Source: an uncultured Dorea sp.
GTDB taxonomy: Bacteria > Bacillota_A > Clostridia > Lachnospirales > Lachnospiraceae
Assembly: GCA_910578865.1 (NCBI GenBank)
Contig: CAJTRM010000018.1
Location: 1 to 64,000, forward strand
Length of the DNA stretch: 64,000 nt
Reading direction: 5' to 3'
Shown in pieces: positions 17,513 to 25,648 of the stretch. The notes below the pieces were generated by a model that worked only from the letters and a program-made list of their open reading frames with translations, made no database searches and was not told the DNA's origin. The position numbers and the translations under genes were made by a program. Numbering within the stretch: the stretch's first letter is position 1; each line of letters opens with the position of its first letter.

Positions 17513-18262
17513 ATGTTAGATAAAACAAGCGCAATTTCATTGCACGACCAACTGGATCAAATTATCCGGACAGATTTGAAACATAATACCTGGGGAGCCA
17601 ACCAGAAGATCCCGTCTGAGAATGAACTGGCACAGAAATATGGCCTCAGCCGGATGACAGTCCGATCCGTGATCACAGAACTTGTGAATGACGGATTATT
17701 GTACCGGGTTCAGGGAAAAGGTACTTTTGTGGCTCCGGAAAAGCTGGACGTCAATACGGCAGGGTTTTCCAATTTCAGAGATCAGGTGCTGGCCAAGGGG
17801 CTTCAGTGCCAGACAGAGGTGATCAGCTGTGAAGCCATTAAAAGCACTGCTTACCTGCGGTCATGCCTGTGTCTGCCGGAGAGTGTGAAGGAGGTCTTTT
17901 ATGTGTACCGCCTTACGTCCGTGGACGGTGAGCCTACCTGTATCCGTAAGGCGTTTATTACGATGGATGCGGCAAGGTTTGTGACCAAAGAAAGCTTGGA
18001 GAATATGCCGCTGTTCTCCCAGCTGGAGTATAACGGGTACAAGACGGCCCGTATAGTGGAGAACATCAAAACTGACTTTCCTACAGAGACAGACTGTAAG
18101 CTCCTGGGTGTGGGAAAATGGCATCCGCTGCTGATTGTATCCGATATCCATAAGGGGAACAACGGGCTGCCCTTTGTCCTGAATGAATATGCTTTCCGGG
18201 GGGAAAAGGTGACGGTGAACGTAGAGTTCAGGGATAAGAGGTCGTTTTTGTTCAATGACTGA
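17513..18262 (+). CDS. GntR/HutC-family transcriptional regulator
   Basis: About 249 residues: an N-terminal winged HTH ('IPSENELAQKYGLSRMTVRSVI', residues about 30-55, then 'RVQGKGTFV') and a C-terminal UTRA ligand domain. UTRA domains bind sugars, amino acids or their phosphates. It lies directly after the catabolic operon and probably senses its substrate. An ATG at 17501 is in frame; I prefer 17513 because GAGAG sits five bases before it. Its promoter carries a palindrome. Confidence 0.9.
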   Translation: MLDKTSAISLHDQLDQIIRTDLKHNTWGANQKIPSENELAQKYGLSRMTVRSVITELVNDGLLYRVQGKGTFVAPEKLDVNTAGFSNFRDQVLAKGLQCQTEVISCEAIKSTAYLRSCLCLPESVKEVFYVYRLTSVDGEPTCIRKAFITMDAARFVTKESLENMPLFSQLEYNGYKTARIVENIKTDFPTETDCKLLGVGKWHPLLIVSDIHKGNNGLPFVLNEYAFRGEKVTVNVEFRDKRSFLFND

Positions 18263-18283
18263 AGTGGGGACAGGAGATTCAAG

Positions 18284-18330
18284 AACCGGGAAACCGCAGA
18301 ATGAAGGGTTTCCCGGTTTTATCATTTTTA
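18284..18330 (+). terminator. Intrinsic terminator after gntR
   Basis: A perfect 12-base stem, AACCGGGAAACC 18284-18295 with GGTTTCCCGGTT 18307-18318, an 11-base loop and a T-rich tail. It ends the operon plus regulator unit. Confidence 0.9.
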
Positions 18331-18441
18331 CAATTTCACGATATTGTAATTTGCCATTGTGCTTTGACCTGTTCATAGTGTATCATAATACGACAGATAT
18401 ATAGTTTGTTATTGAAAATGAAGAAGCAGGGAGGCAGGAAA

Positions 18442-18945
18442 ATGATTTGTAAAATAAGAAAATGGGATTTGTCAGATGCAGCAGATCTGGCAGCGACTCT
18501 TTCCAATAAAAAAGTACAGGATAATCTTAGGGATGGATTGCCGTATCCTTATACGGAACAGGACGGAGCGGATTTTATTTCTGCGATGTTGTCTGCGGAT
18601 GAAAATAAAACCTTTGCTTTTGCCATAACAGTAGATGACCGGGTGGTCGGAAGTATTGGTGTTTTCCGTCAGGAAAACATACACCGGCAGACAGCCGAGC
18701 TGGGATATTATGTTGCCGAAGGATATTGGGGAAAAGGGATTATGACTGAGGCAGTAAAACAGATTTGCGAATATGTTTTTGAGAAAAGCGATATCATCCG
18801 CATCTATGCAGAGCCATTTGCGTATAATACGGCATCCTGCCGTGTGCTTGAAAAGGCAGGTTTCCAATATGAAGGAACATTAAGAAATAATGCTGTGAAA
18901 AATGGAGAAGTCATCGATATGAAAATGTATTCCTTACTGAAATAG
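18442..18945 (+). CDS. GNAT family N-acetyltransferase (RimJ/RimL-like)
   Basis: 167 residues from the ATG at 18442 (GGGAGG upstream). GNAT fold with 'VGSIGVFRQ', 'AELGYYVAEGYWGKGIMTEAVKQI' (acetyl-CoA loop) and 'PFAYNTASCRVLEKAGFQYEGTLR', the RimJ/L signature near the C-terminus. It probably acetylates a protein N-terminus, an amino acid or a small amine; the substrate is unknown. TTGACC at 18364 may be part of its promoter. Confidence 0.88.
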   Translation: MICKIRKWDLSDAADLAATLSNKKVQDNLRDGLPYPYTEQDGADFISAMLSADENKTFAFAITVDDRVVGSIGVFRQENIHRQTAELGYYVAEGYWGKGIMTEAVKQICEYVFEKSDIIRIYAEPFAYNTASCRVLEKAGFQYEGTLRNNAVKNGEVIDMKMYSLLK

Positions 18946-19020
18946 AAATTAGAGAGAAGGCGGGGACTATCTCTGTTACCACACGATGGAAAGGGAGAGA
19001 TATTCAGGAGGTAAATGATT

Positions 19021-19650
19021 ATGACAAACAGAGAGCGCAGAGACGCACAGATGGCCTATATCGCAGACGAGAGCCTGTTTGAGGAGCAAAAGGCCTGCAG
19101 GCAGAAACTTCAGAAATTGAATTTTATGGATCGCTGTGATTTTGATGGTATTGGAGAAGTGGTAAAAGAGCTTTTGGGGAAATCCGACGGGGCGTTTATC
19201 AACCCGCCTTTTTACTGTGATTATGGAAGCCGTATCGAGGTGGGAAAAAATTTTTTCGCCAATTATAACTGTACCATTCTGGATGTGGCGAAGGTAAAGA
19301 TCGGGGATAACTGCCAGCTGGCGCCTAATGTGGCTATTTACACCGCCGGGCATCCCATTCATCCGGTGACCCGCAATTCAGAATACGAATATGGCAAAGA
19401 GGTCACGATCGGAGATAACGTGTGGCTTGGAGGAAATGTGGTCGTCTGTCCGGGCGTCCGCATTGGGAGCAACGTGGTGGTGGGAGCCGGGAGCGTGGTG
19501 ACAAAGGATATCCCGGACTGGTCGCTTGCGGCGGGAAATCCATGCAGAATACTAAGAAAAATTACAGATGCCGATAAGAAAAAGCTGTTCCGGGATGAGG
19601 AGATCGACGAGGAGGCATGGGCGCATATCATCAGTGTTATGGAGTTCTGA
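19021..19650 (+). CDS. Sugar O-acetyltransferase (Maa/LacA/NodL family)
   Basis: 209 residues. An N-terminal Mac domain is followed by left-handed beta-helix hexapeptide repeats ('IGDNCQLAPNVAIY', 'IGDNVWLGGNVVVCPGVRIGSNVVVGAGSVV') and the catalytic His in 'TAGHPIHP'. Acetylates maltose-like or galactoside sugars using acetyl-CoA, usually as detoxification. Start 19021 is set by AGGAGGT at 19006-19012; the ATG at 19015 is too close. It stands alone, downstream of the GNAT gene. Confidence 0.92.
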   Translation: MTNRERRDAQMAYIADESLFEEQKACRQKLQKLNFMDRCDFDGIGEVVKELLGKSDGAFINPPFYCDYGSRIEVGKNFFANYNCTILDVAKVKIGDNCQLAPNVAIYTAGHPIHPVTRNSEYEYGKEVTIGDNVWLGGNVVVCPGVRIGSNVVVGAGSVVTKDIPDWSLAAGNPCRILRKITDADKKKLFRDEEIDEEAWAHIISVMEF

Positions 19651-19771
19651 CAGGCAAAATCATTGTCATATCATATTTAAAACCTGCATAGGAATATAAT
19701 AAAATCATTGCGATATAATATATTAATGTTAGGGTTAAAAGACATTTGATATTTATAAAAGGGGAAAAGAT

Positions 19772-20749
19772 ATGTGCACCAGTATAGCAATGAATACGCA
19801 GGATTTTTATTTTGGCAGGACAATGGATCTGGATTACGAATTTGGAGCAAGGGTCATTTTTACACCTCGGAATTATCCGTTTACGTTCCGGCGGGAGGGA
19901 ACGCTTCGCCGGCATTATGCCCTCCTTGGTATGGCTACGGTCTCCGAAGGGTATCCGCTCTATGCAGAAGCGTTCAATGAAGTGGGCCTGTGCATTGCAG
20001 GCTTGAACTTTCCGGATAATGCGTATTATCCGTCGGATCCGGATTACAATAAGGCGAATATCTCACCGTTTGAGCTGATCTTCTGGCTGCTTGGAAAATG
20101 TGCGACTGCTGCAGAGGCAAAATTGCTGCTTAAAAATACAAAGCTTATTGACATCCCTTTTAGCGCCAAGATTCCTGTTGCGCCGCTTCACTGGCACATT
20201 GCAGATAAAAAAGAATCCCTGGTTCTGGAGTCGACGGCAGATGGGATGAAGGTGTATGATAATCCGGTAGGAGTCCTGACGAACAACCCTTCGTTTGATT
20301 TCCAGATGACGAACCTGTGTCAGTACCTGAATCTGACGGTGAACTGCCCGAAGAATTGCTTCAGTACATCGGTGAAGCTAAAGCCGTACGGACAGGGGCT
20401 TGGAAGCTTCGGGCTCCCGGGGGACTTTTCGCCGTCCTCCCGGTTTGTCAAGGCGGCTTACCTGAAACTGAATTCCGTCTGCGGGCAGGATGAGCAGAGC
20501 AGCGTAGCTCAGTTTTTTCATCTCCTGGATTCAGTGGCAATGCCAAAAGGAAGTGTGGTTACAGACAAGGATGAGTGTGATATTACGCTGTATACGTGCT
20601 GTATGGACGCAGAGCGCGGGATCTATTACTATAAAACCTATGAAAACAGCCGGCTTACCGCGGTCGATATGAACCGTGAGGATCTGGAGTCTTCGGATTT
20701 AAAAGAATATCCCTGGGTGAGAGTTCAGCAGGTAGACTGGGCCAACTAG
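19772..20749 (+). CDS. bsh: Bile salt hydrolase (choloylglycine hydrolase)
   Basis: A 325-residue Ntn hydrolase. Met1 is removed to expose nucleophile Cys2; the other active-site residues are in place: Arg16 and Asp19 ('FGRTMDLDYEFG'), Asn79 ('CIAGLNFP'), Asn171 ('VGVLTNNPSFDF') and Arg224 ('GDFSPSSRF'). The text follows the Clostridium perfringens enzyme closely along its length, so it should split glycine- and taurine-conjugated bile acids and not penicillin V. No signal peptide. Monocistronic, with TATAAT boxes at 19695 and 19714 in a 121-base AT-rich leader; it converges on the LysR gene with a 4-base gap. Confidence 0.93.
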   Translation: MCTSIAMNTQDFYFGRTMDLDYEFGARVIFTPRNYPFTFRREGTLRRHYALLGMATVSEGYPLYAEAFNEVGLCIAGLNFPDNAYYPSDPDYNKANISPFELIFWLLGKCATAAEAKLLLKNTKLIDIPFSAKIPVAPLHWHIADKKESLVLESTADGMKVYDNPVGVLTNNPSFDFQMTNLCQYLNLTVNCPKNCFSTSVKLKPYGQGLGSFGLPGDFSPSSRFVKAAYLKLNSVCGQDEQSSVAQFFHLLDSVAMPKGSVVTDKDECDITLYTCCMDAERGIYYYKTYENSRLTAVDMNREDLESSDLKEYPWVRVQQVDWAN

Positions 20750-20753
20750 GAGT

Positions 20754-21641
20754 TTATAATTCTCTGTGATCTGTCACGTACTGTTTGAACTCCTGGATCA
20801 CAGGAGCCTGGTACACGTCCTTCAGCGTGCACATGTAGAAGATGCGCTCCCAGGTCGGTTTGACGATCTCAAGGATCTTGACGGGCATAGAACTTAACAC
20901 CGGCATGTTGGGCACGACGGCAATCCCGAAGCCTGCGCCCGCAAGTCCGGCAACCGCCTGGTCTTCTTCTACAGAGTAGGCAATCTGAGGTTTTCCGCCG
21001 CATTTGTCAAATAGCTTGTCAATTACGTATCTTAACGCGCTCTGCTTTGAGAATACAATCTGAGGGTAGGGCAGAGTTTCTTTCAGATCTATCGTATCCT
21101 GTTTTGCCAGAGGATGGTCAAGAGGGACAACCAGAACCAGTTCCTGGCGTGCAATGGGGACAAATTCTATGGTCGGCTCGTTGTCCAGCATGGAACAAAA
21201 AGCCACATCATACTTTCGTTCCTTCAGTCCCTGGAGGATATTCTTGGTTAATCCGGTAGAATTATGAAAATAGAAATCAATCTTTTTGCCTTTCTTCTGA
21301 TCCAGAAATCCCTTCACGAAGGAGGGCACGATTTTTGTGCTCAGAGTTCTCAGCAGTGCAATATCAATTCGGCCTTCTCCGCTTCCTGTCATCTGCAGTT
21401 TGGTGATACTGGAATCCAGCATTTCCAGAGATTTTTCCACATCTGCAAGAAAAGCCTGGCCGCACTTGGTCAGGATGACATTCCGCCCCTCTTTTTCAAA
21501 CAGTTTGACACCCAGTTCTTTTTCCAGAGATGCAATGGCATGGCTCAGGCTTGGCTGAGTGATCGCCAGGATCTCTGCGGCTTTTGTATAATGCTCCAGG
21601 TGTGCCAATGTAACAAAGTATCGCAGATGATACAGGTTCAT
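20754..21641 (-). CDS. LysR-family transcriptional regulator
   Basis: 295 residues from the ATG at 21641 (GGAAGG six bases upstream). The N-terminal HTH 'YTKAAEILAITQPSLSHAIASLEKELG' is followed by the substrate-binding domain. It is divergent from the isomerase/reductase/dehydrogenase/MFS operon starting at 21847, the classical arrangement for a LysR activator of aromatic or hydroaromatic catabolism. Likely effector: a substrate of that pathway. An upstream in-frame ATG at 21707 has no ribosome site. Confidence 0.92.
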   Translation of the reverse strand: MNLYHLRYFVTLAHLEHYTKAAEILAITQPSLSHAIASLEKELGVKLFEKEGRNVILTKCGQAFLADVEKSLEMLDSSITKLQMTGSGEGRIDIALLRTLSTKIVPSFVKGFLDQKKGKKIDFYFHNSTGLTKNILQGLKERKYDVAFCSMLDNEPTIEFVPIARQELVLVVPLDHPLAKQDTIDLKETLPYPQIVFSKQSALRYVIDKLFDKCGGKPQIAYSVEEDQAVAGLAGAGFGIAVVPNMPVLSSMPVKILEIVKPTWERIFYMCTLKDVYQAPVIQEFKQYVTDHREL

Positions 21642-21736
21642 GGACATCCTTCCTTTCTCGTGTGTTCTGTAAACTTTGCAGTATATTTTAACATGAACTA
21701 TAAACAAAATCTATGGATTCCGGCAATATTACCAAT

Positions 21737-21766
21737 TTGTTTTAAATTTAACAATGGATTATAATC
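21737..21766 (+). promoter_or_regulatory. Promoter of the putative hydroaromatic operon with a LysR-type palindrome
   Basis: TTGTTT 21737-21742, a 17-base spacer and TATAAT 21760-21765. The -10 is embedded in the perfect palindrome GATTATAATC (21757-21766), a candidate T-N11-A LysR half-site. It lies in the 205-base divergent spacer between lysR and the operon. Confidence 0.6.
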
Positions 21767-21846
21767 AAAGTATAAAAAATCATACAATATTGAACCGAAA
21801 AACACAGGAAATATGTTCAATTTAAACAGTGAAAGGAGTAAGTATT

Positions 21847-22686
21847 ATGTCAAAGAAGAATCCGATTACAATCAGTTCATGGACACTGGGGGATCAGTGC
21901 AGATTTGAAGACCGTGTCATTGCAGCAAAAGAGGCCGGTTACGAAGGGATAGGCCTTCGGGCAGAAACTTATGTGGACGCGCTGAATGAAGGCCTTCACG
22001 ATGCAGATATTCTTGCAATCCTTGAAAAGCATGATATGAAGGTGACAGAGGTTGAGTACATCGTCCAGTGGTGTGAGGAGCATCGTTCCTATGAGCAGAA
22101 ATACAAGGAGCAGATGTGCTTCCATATGTGTGAATTGTTTGGGGTCGGACATATTAATTGCGGGTTAATGGAGAATTATTCTGTAGAATATACCGCACAG
22201 AAATTAAAAGAGCTGTGCCAGCGGGCAGGCAAATATATCATCGGTGTTGAGCCTATGCCATACAGCGGGATCCCGGATCTTAAAAAGGGCTGGGAAGTAG
22301 TAAAGGCAGCAGGCTGTGACAATGCGATGCTGATTCTTGACACCTGGCATTGGGTAAGGGCTGACCAGCCGTATGATATTCTGACAGAAGAGATCGCGGA
22401 GAAGGTAATCTCTATTCAGATCAATGACGCATACGACAGGCCGTATGCAAAGACGATCCTGAGGGATGAATCTATGCATGACCGTCTGGCGCCCGGCACC
22501 GGAGCAAAGGACACTGCCGGATTTGTAAAGATGATCAAGGATGCGGGAATTGACCCGAAGGTGATCGGTGTTGAGGTTATCTCCGACGAAATCCTTGGAA
22601 GAGGCTTAAAGGAAGCGGCAGCATTTACATACGACAATACAAAGAAGGTATTAGAGGAAGCCTGGCCAGAGACAGTGGAAGCGTAG
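21847..22686 (+). CDS. Sugar phosphate isomerase/epimerase (AP_endonuc_2 TIM barrel)
   Basis: 279 residues from the ATG at 21847 (AAAGGAG upstream). TIM-barrel family PF01261 with likely metal ligands in 'IIGVEPMPYSG' (Glu), 'LILDTWHWVR' (Asp, His), 'QINDAY' and 'GVEVIS' (Glu). The family includes xylose-isomerase-like epimerases, inosose dehydratase and 3-dehydroshikimate dehydratase. Because the next genes are a reductase and a shikimate-dehydrogenase-like enzyme, dehydratase or isomerase action on a hydroaromatic ring acid is plausible but unproven. First gene of the operon, 17 bases before the reductase. Confidence 0.85.
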   Translation: MSKKNPITISSWTLGDQCRFEDRVIAAKEAGYEGIGLRAETYVDALNEGLHDADILAILEKHDMKVTEVEYIVQWCEEHRSYEQKYKEQMCFHMCELFGVGHINCGLMENYSVEYTAQKLKELCQRAGKYIIGVEPMPYSGIPDLKKGWEVVKAAGCDNAMLILDTWHWVRADQPYDILTEEIAEKVISIQINDAYDRPYAKTILRDESMHDRLAPGTGAKDTAGFVKMIKDAGIDPKVIGVEVISDEILGRGLKEAAAFTYDNTKKVLEEAWPETVEA

Positions 22687-22703
22687 GGCAGAGAGGAGAG
22701 GCT

Positions 22704-24674
22704 ATGAAATTCAGAAGTATGTTTACACCGATCCAGATCGGACCGATGACAGTAAAGAACCGTTTTGTAGTACCGCCTATGGGAAATAATTTTGCAAATA
22801 CCGACGGGACATGGAGCCTTCAGTCGGCCGCATATTACGGAGAACGTGCCAAAGGGCAGTTCGGCCTGATCACCATTGAGGCTACGGTCGTCCATGAAGG
22901 GGCTAAGGGAGGTCCCAGAAAACCTTGTCTGTACAATGACGACAGTATCGAGAGCTTAAAAAGAATCTGTGACGCCGCACATGCAGAAGGAGCCAGAATC
23001 TCCGTCCAGCTGCAGAACGCGGGGCCGGAAGGAAATGCAAAGAACGCAGGCGCGCCGATTGAGGCGGCTACGTCCATTCAGACAAAGGACGGAAAGGACA
23101 TCCCCAAGGAAGTGCCGACAGAGAAGGTATATCAGCTGATCCAGGGGTACGGAGAGGCAGCAAAGCGCGCTATGAAAGCCGGTGTGGATGCAGTAGAGAT
23201 CCATATGGCACACGGTTATCTGGTAAATTCCTTTATGTCTCCAAGGACAAATAAGAGAATTGATGAGTTCGGCGGAAGCTTTGAGAACAGAATGAGATTT
23301 TCCCGCCTGATCGTTGAAGAGGTAAAAGCAAAGACGGAAGGGAAGATCGCAGTCCTTGCCCGGATCAACAGTACGGAGGATATGTTCGGCGGACTTGACA
23401 ACCATGATATGTGTGCGGTAGCATCTTATTTGGAGGAATGCGGGATTGACGCTCTTCATGTATCCCGTGCAGTACATCTTAAGGATGAATATATGTGGGC
23501 TCCTACGGGTATCCACGGTGGATTCTCGGCAGAGCTGGTTGAAAATATCAAAAAAAGTGTTTCAATTCCGGTCATCACTGTGGGACGCTACACAGAGCCG
23601 CAGTTTGCAGAGCTGATGGTAAAACAGGGGAAGACGGACCTGGTGGCCTTCGGGCGTCAGTCTCTGGCGGATCCGCATATGCCGCTGAAAGCGCAGGAGG
23701 AAAGGCTTGAGGATATGACTCCTTGTATCGCCTGCCTGCAGGGATGTGTTGCCAATATGTATGCAGGAAAACCGATCTGCTGTCTGACCAATCCTGTGCT
23801 GGGCCATGAGGCAGAAGGGCTTCCAATGGCAGAAAAAGTGAAAAAGGTATATGTAATCGGCGGCGGTGTGGCAGGTATGTATGCCGCGTATACGGCGAAG
23901 AAACGGGGACACGATGTCACACTGTTTGAGGCGTCTGATAAACTGGGCGGCAATATGAGGCTGGCAGCTTATCCGCCGGGAAAAGGAGATATTACCAACA
24001 TGATTCGCAGTTATGTGGTAAAATGTGAGAAAGCCGGCGTTGATATTAAGATGAATACGAAGGTAACTGCCGATATGCTGAGGCAGGATACACCGGATGC
24101 GGTGATTCTCGCCACAGGATCTGAGACACTGATCCTTCCGTTTATCAAAGGGATTCATAATCCGGAGATCGTTCACGGTATTGATTGTCTGGAGGGCAGC
24201 CGTCCGGTAGGACACAAGGTGTTGGTAGTCGGCGGCGGCATGGTCGGCGCAGAGACTGCGGAATTCCTTGCAGAGCAGGGGCATGAGGTATCCGTGATTG
24301 AGATGCGGGATGCAATCGGGCCGGATGTAATCCACGAACACAGAATCTTCCTGATGAAGGCTTTTGAGGAGTACGGCATCGAACAGATTACCAATGCGGC
24401 AGTTTCAGAGATCTTTTCCGACGGGGTCAGCTATAAAAATGCGTCAGATAAATCAGACGAAACTCTTTATGAGGCCAGAGGATTTGATACTGTGGTGCTT
24501 TCCATGGGCTTCAGCTCCCGCTATACACACCGTGAGGGGCAGGAAGTGATCTATGATTTTGCCGATGAGATCCGCGCGGTCGTTCCGGAGGTACATGTGG
24601 TGGGTGATGCTCAGAGAGCCAGAAGGGCGCTCGACGCTACCAGGGAAGCATACGATGCAGCTATAAAATTATAA
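22704..24674 (+). CDS. Old Yellow Enzyme-type NADH:flavin oxidoreductase with [4Fe-4S] and FAD/NAD domains
   Basis: 656 residues, the 2,4-dienoyl-CoA reductase / enoate reductase / BaiCD-BaiH architecture. The FMN TIM barrel spans residues 1-335 ('VEIHMAHGYLVNSFMSP', 'FGRQSLADP'). A [4Fe-4S] site follows with Cys341, 344, 348 and 360 (CxxCxxxC then x11 C). FAD and NAD Rossmann motifs are 'VYVIGGGVAGMYAA' near 381 and 'VLVVGGGMVGAETAEF' near 511. The family reduces C=C bonds conjugated to a carbonyl. Here the likely partner is the enone made by the next enzyme; a bile-acid or other enone substrate is the alternative. Confidence 0.92.
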   Translation: MKFRSMFTPIQIGPMTVKNRFVVPPMGNNFANTDGTWSLQSAAYYGERAKGQFGLITIEATVVHEGAKGGPRKPCLYNDDSIESLKRICDAAHAEGARISVQLQNAGPEGNAKNAGAPIEAATSIQTKDGKDIPKEVPTEKVYQLIQGYGEAAKRAMKAGVDAVEIHMAHGYLVNSFMSPRTNKRIDEFGGSFENRMRFSRLIVEEVKAKTEGKIAVLARINSTEDMFGGLDNHDMCAVASYLEECGIDALHVSRAVHLKDEYMWAPTGIHGGFSAELVENIKKSVSIPVITVGRYTEPQFAELMVKQGKTDLVAFGRQSLADPHMPLKAQEERLEDMTPCIACLQGCVANMYAGKPICCLTNPVLGHEAEGLPMAEKVKKVYVIGGGVAGMYAAYTAKKRGHDVTLFEASDKLGGNMRLAAYPPGKGDITNMIRSYVVKCEKAGVDIKMNTKVTADMLRQDTPDAVILATGSETLILPFIKGIHNPEIVHGIDCLEGSRPVGHKVLVVGGGMVGAETAEFLAEQGHEVSVIEMRDAIGPDVIHEHRIFLMKAFEEYGIEQITNAAVSEIFSDGVSYKNASDKSDETLYEARGFDTVVLSMGFSSRYTHREGQEVIYDFADEIRAVVPEVHVVGDAQRARRALDATREAYDAAIKL

Positions 24675-24726
24675 CAATGATTGACGGATGCCCGGACCGG
24701 GCATCCGGTTCAGGAGGATGATAGAG

Positions 24727-25602
24727 ATGGAAAAAAGAATCAGCGGACATACAGGACTGTTGGCATTATTCGGAACACCGGTGGGACATTCCGGTTCTCC
24801 GGCTATGTATAATTTTAGTTTTCAGCATGACGGGCTTGACTATGCCTATATGGCATTTGATGTAAATGTAGAGCAGATGCCGAAAGCATTTGAGACAATT
24901 AAGCTTCTTAAGATGAGAGGCGGCAACTTTACAATGCCGTGCAAAAATATTGCGGCAGAGCTGGTAGATCAGCTGTCCCCGGCAGCTGAGATTATCGGCG
25001 CCTGCAATGTATTTGTCAATGACGACGGCGTGATCACCGGACACATTACAGACGGCGTCGGATTTGTGAAAAACCTTGAACTGAACGGTTTTGATGTAAA
25101 AGGTAAGAAGACCGTCGTACTTGGAGCCGGCGGCGCTGCAACTGCCATTCAGGTTCAGCTTGCACTGGACGGGGCAAAAGAGGTAAAGATCTTTAATCCG
25201 AAGGATGAGTTCTATCAGAGAGCTGAGGGGACAAAGGAAAAGCTTGCAAAACATTGTCCGGACTGTCTGGTTACTATAGAGGATCTTGAAGATAAGGAAA
25301 AGCTTGCAGAAGCAGTGGGCGACTGTGATATTGTGATCAATGCGACCATTATGGGTATGAAGCCGTATGAGGATGTGACGCTGATCGATAAGTCTTTGTT
25401 CCGCAAAGACCTCGTTGTGGCAGACACAGTATATAATCCGGAGAAGACAAGGATGATTCTGGAAGCAGAAGAAGCAGGCTGTAAGGCCATCGGAGGAGTC
25501 GGTATGCTCCAGCAGCAGGGGGCTGTGAACTATGAACTGTTCGTCGGGAAGAAGATGCCTCTTGAGGAGTATCAGAAATTCCAGGCTGAGCAGGCAAAAT
25601 AA
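24727..25602 (+). CDS. Shikimate/quinate dehydrogenase-like protein (AroE/YdiB family)
   Basis: About 291 residues. 'GTPVGHSGSPAMYN' (shikimate hydroxyls bound by two Ser), 'NFTMPCK' with catalytic Lys73, 'GACNV', 'HITDGVG' with catalytic Asp109, and NAD(P) loop 'VLGAGGAATAIQ'. Compared with biosynthetic AroE the signatures are shifted (GxNVTxPxK is GGNFTMPCK, NTD is ITD), which suggests a catabolic paralogue like YdiB. The start is fixed by AGGAGG at 24712-24717, nine bases before the ATG. The neighbours are a C=C reductase and a YdiN-type carrier. Confidence 0.88.
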   Translation: MEKRISGHTGLLALFGTPVGHSGSPAMYNFSFQHDGLDYAYMAFDVNVEQMPKAFETIKLLKMRGGNFTMPCKNIAAELVDQLSPAAEIIGACNVFVNDDGVITGHITDGVGFVKNLELNGFDVKGKKTVVLGAGGAATAIQVQLALDGAKEVKIFNPKDEFYQRAEGTKEKLAKHCPDCLVTIEDLEDKEKLAEAVGDCDIVINATIMGMKPYEDVTLIDKSLFRKDLVVADTVYNPEKTRMILEAEEAGCKAIGGVGMLQQQGAVNYELFVGKKMPLEEYQKFQAEQAK

Positions 25603-25648
25603 GAGACGGCAGAAAAAGATCGGTTGATATCGAAAAAGGAGAATGGGA

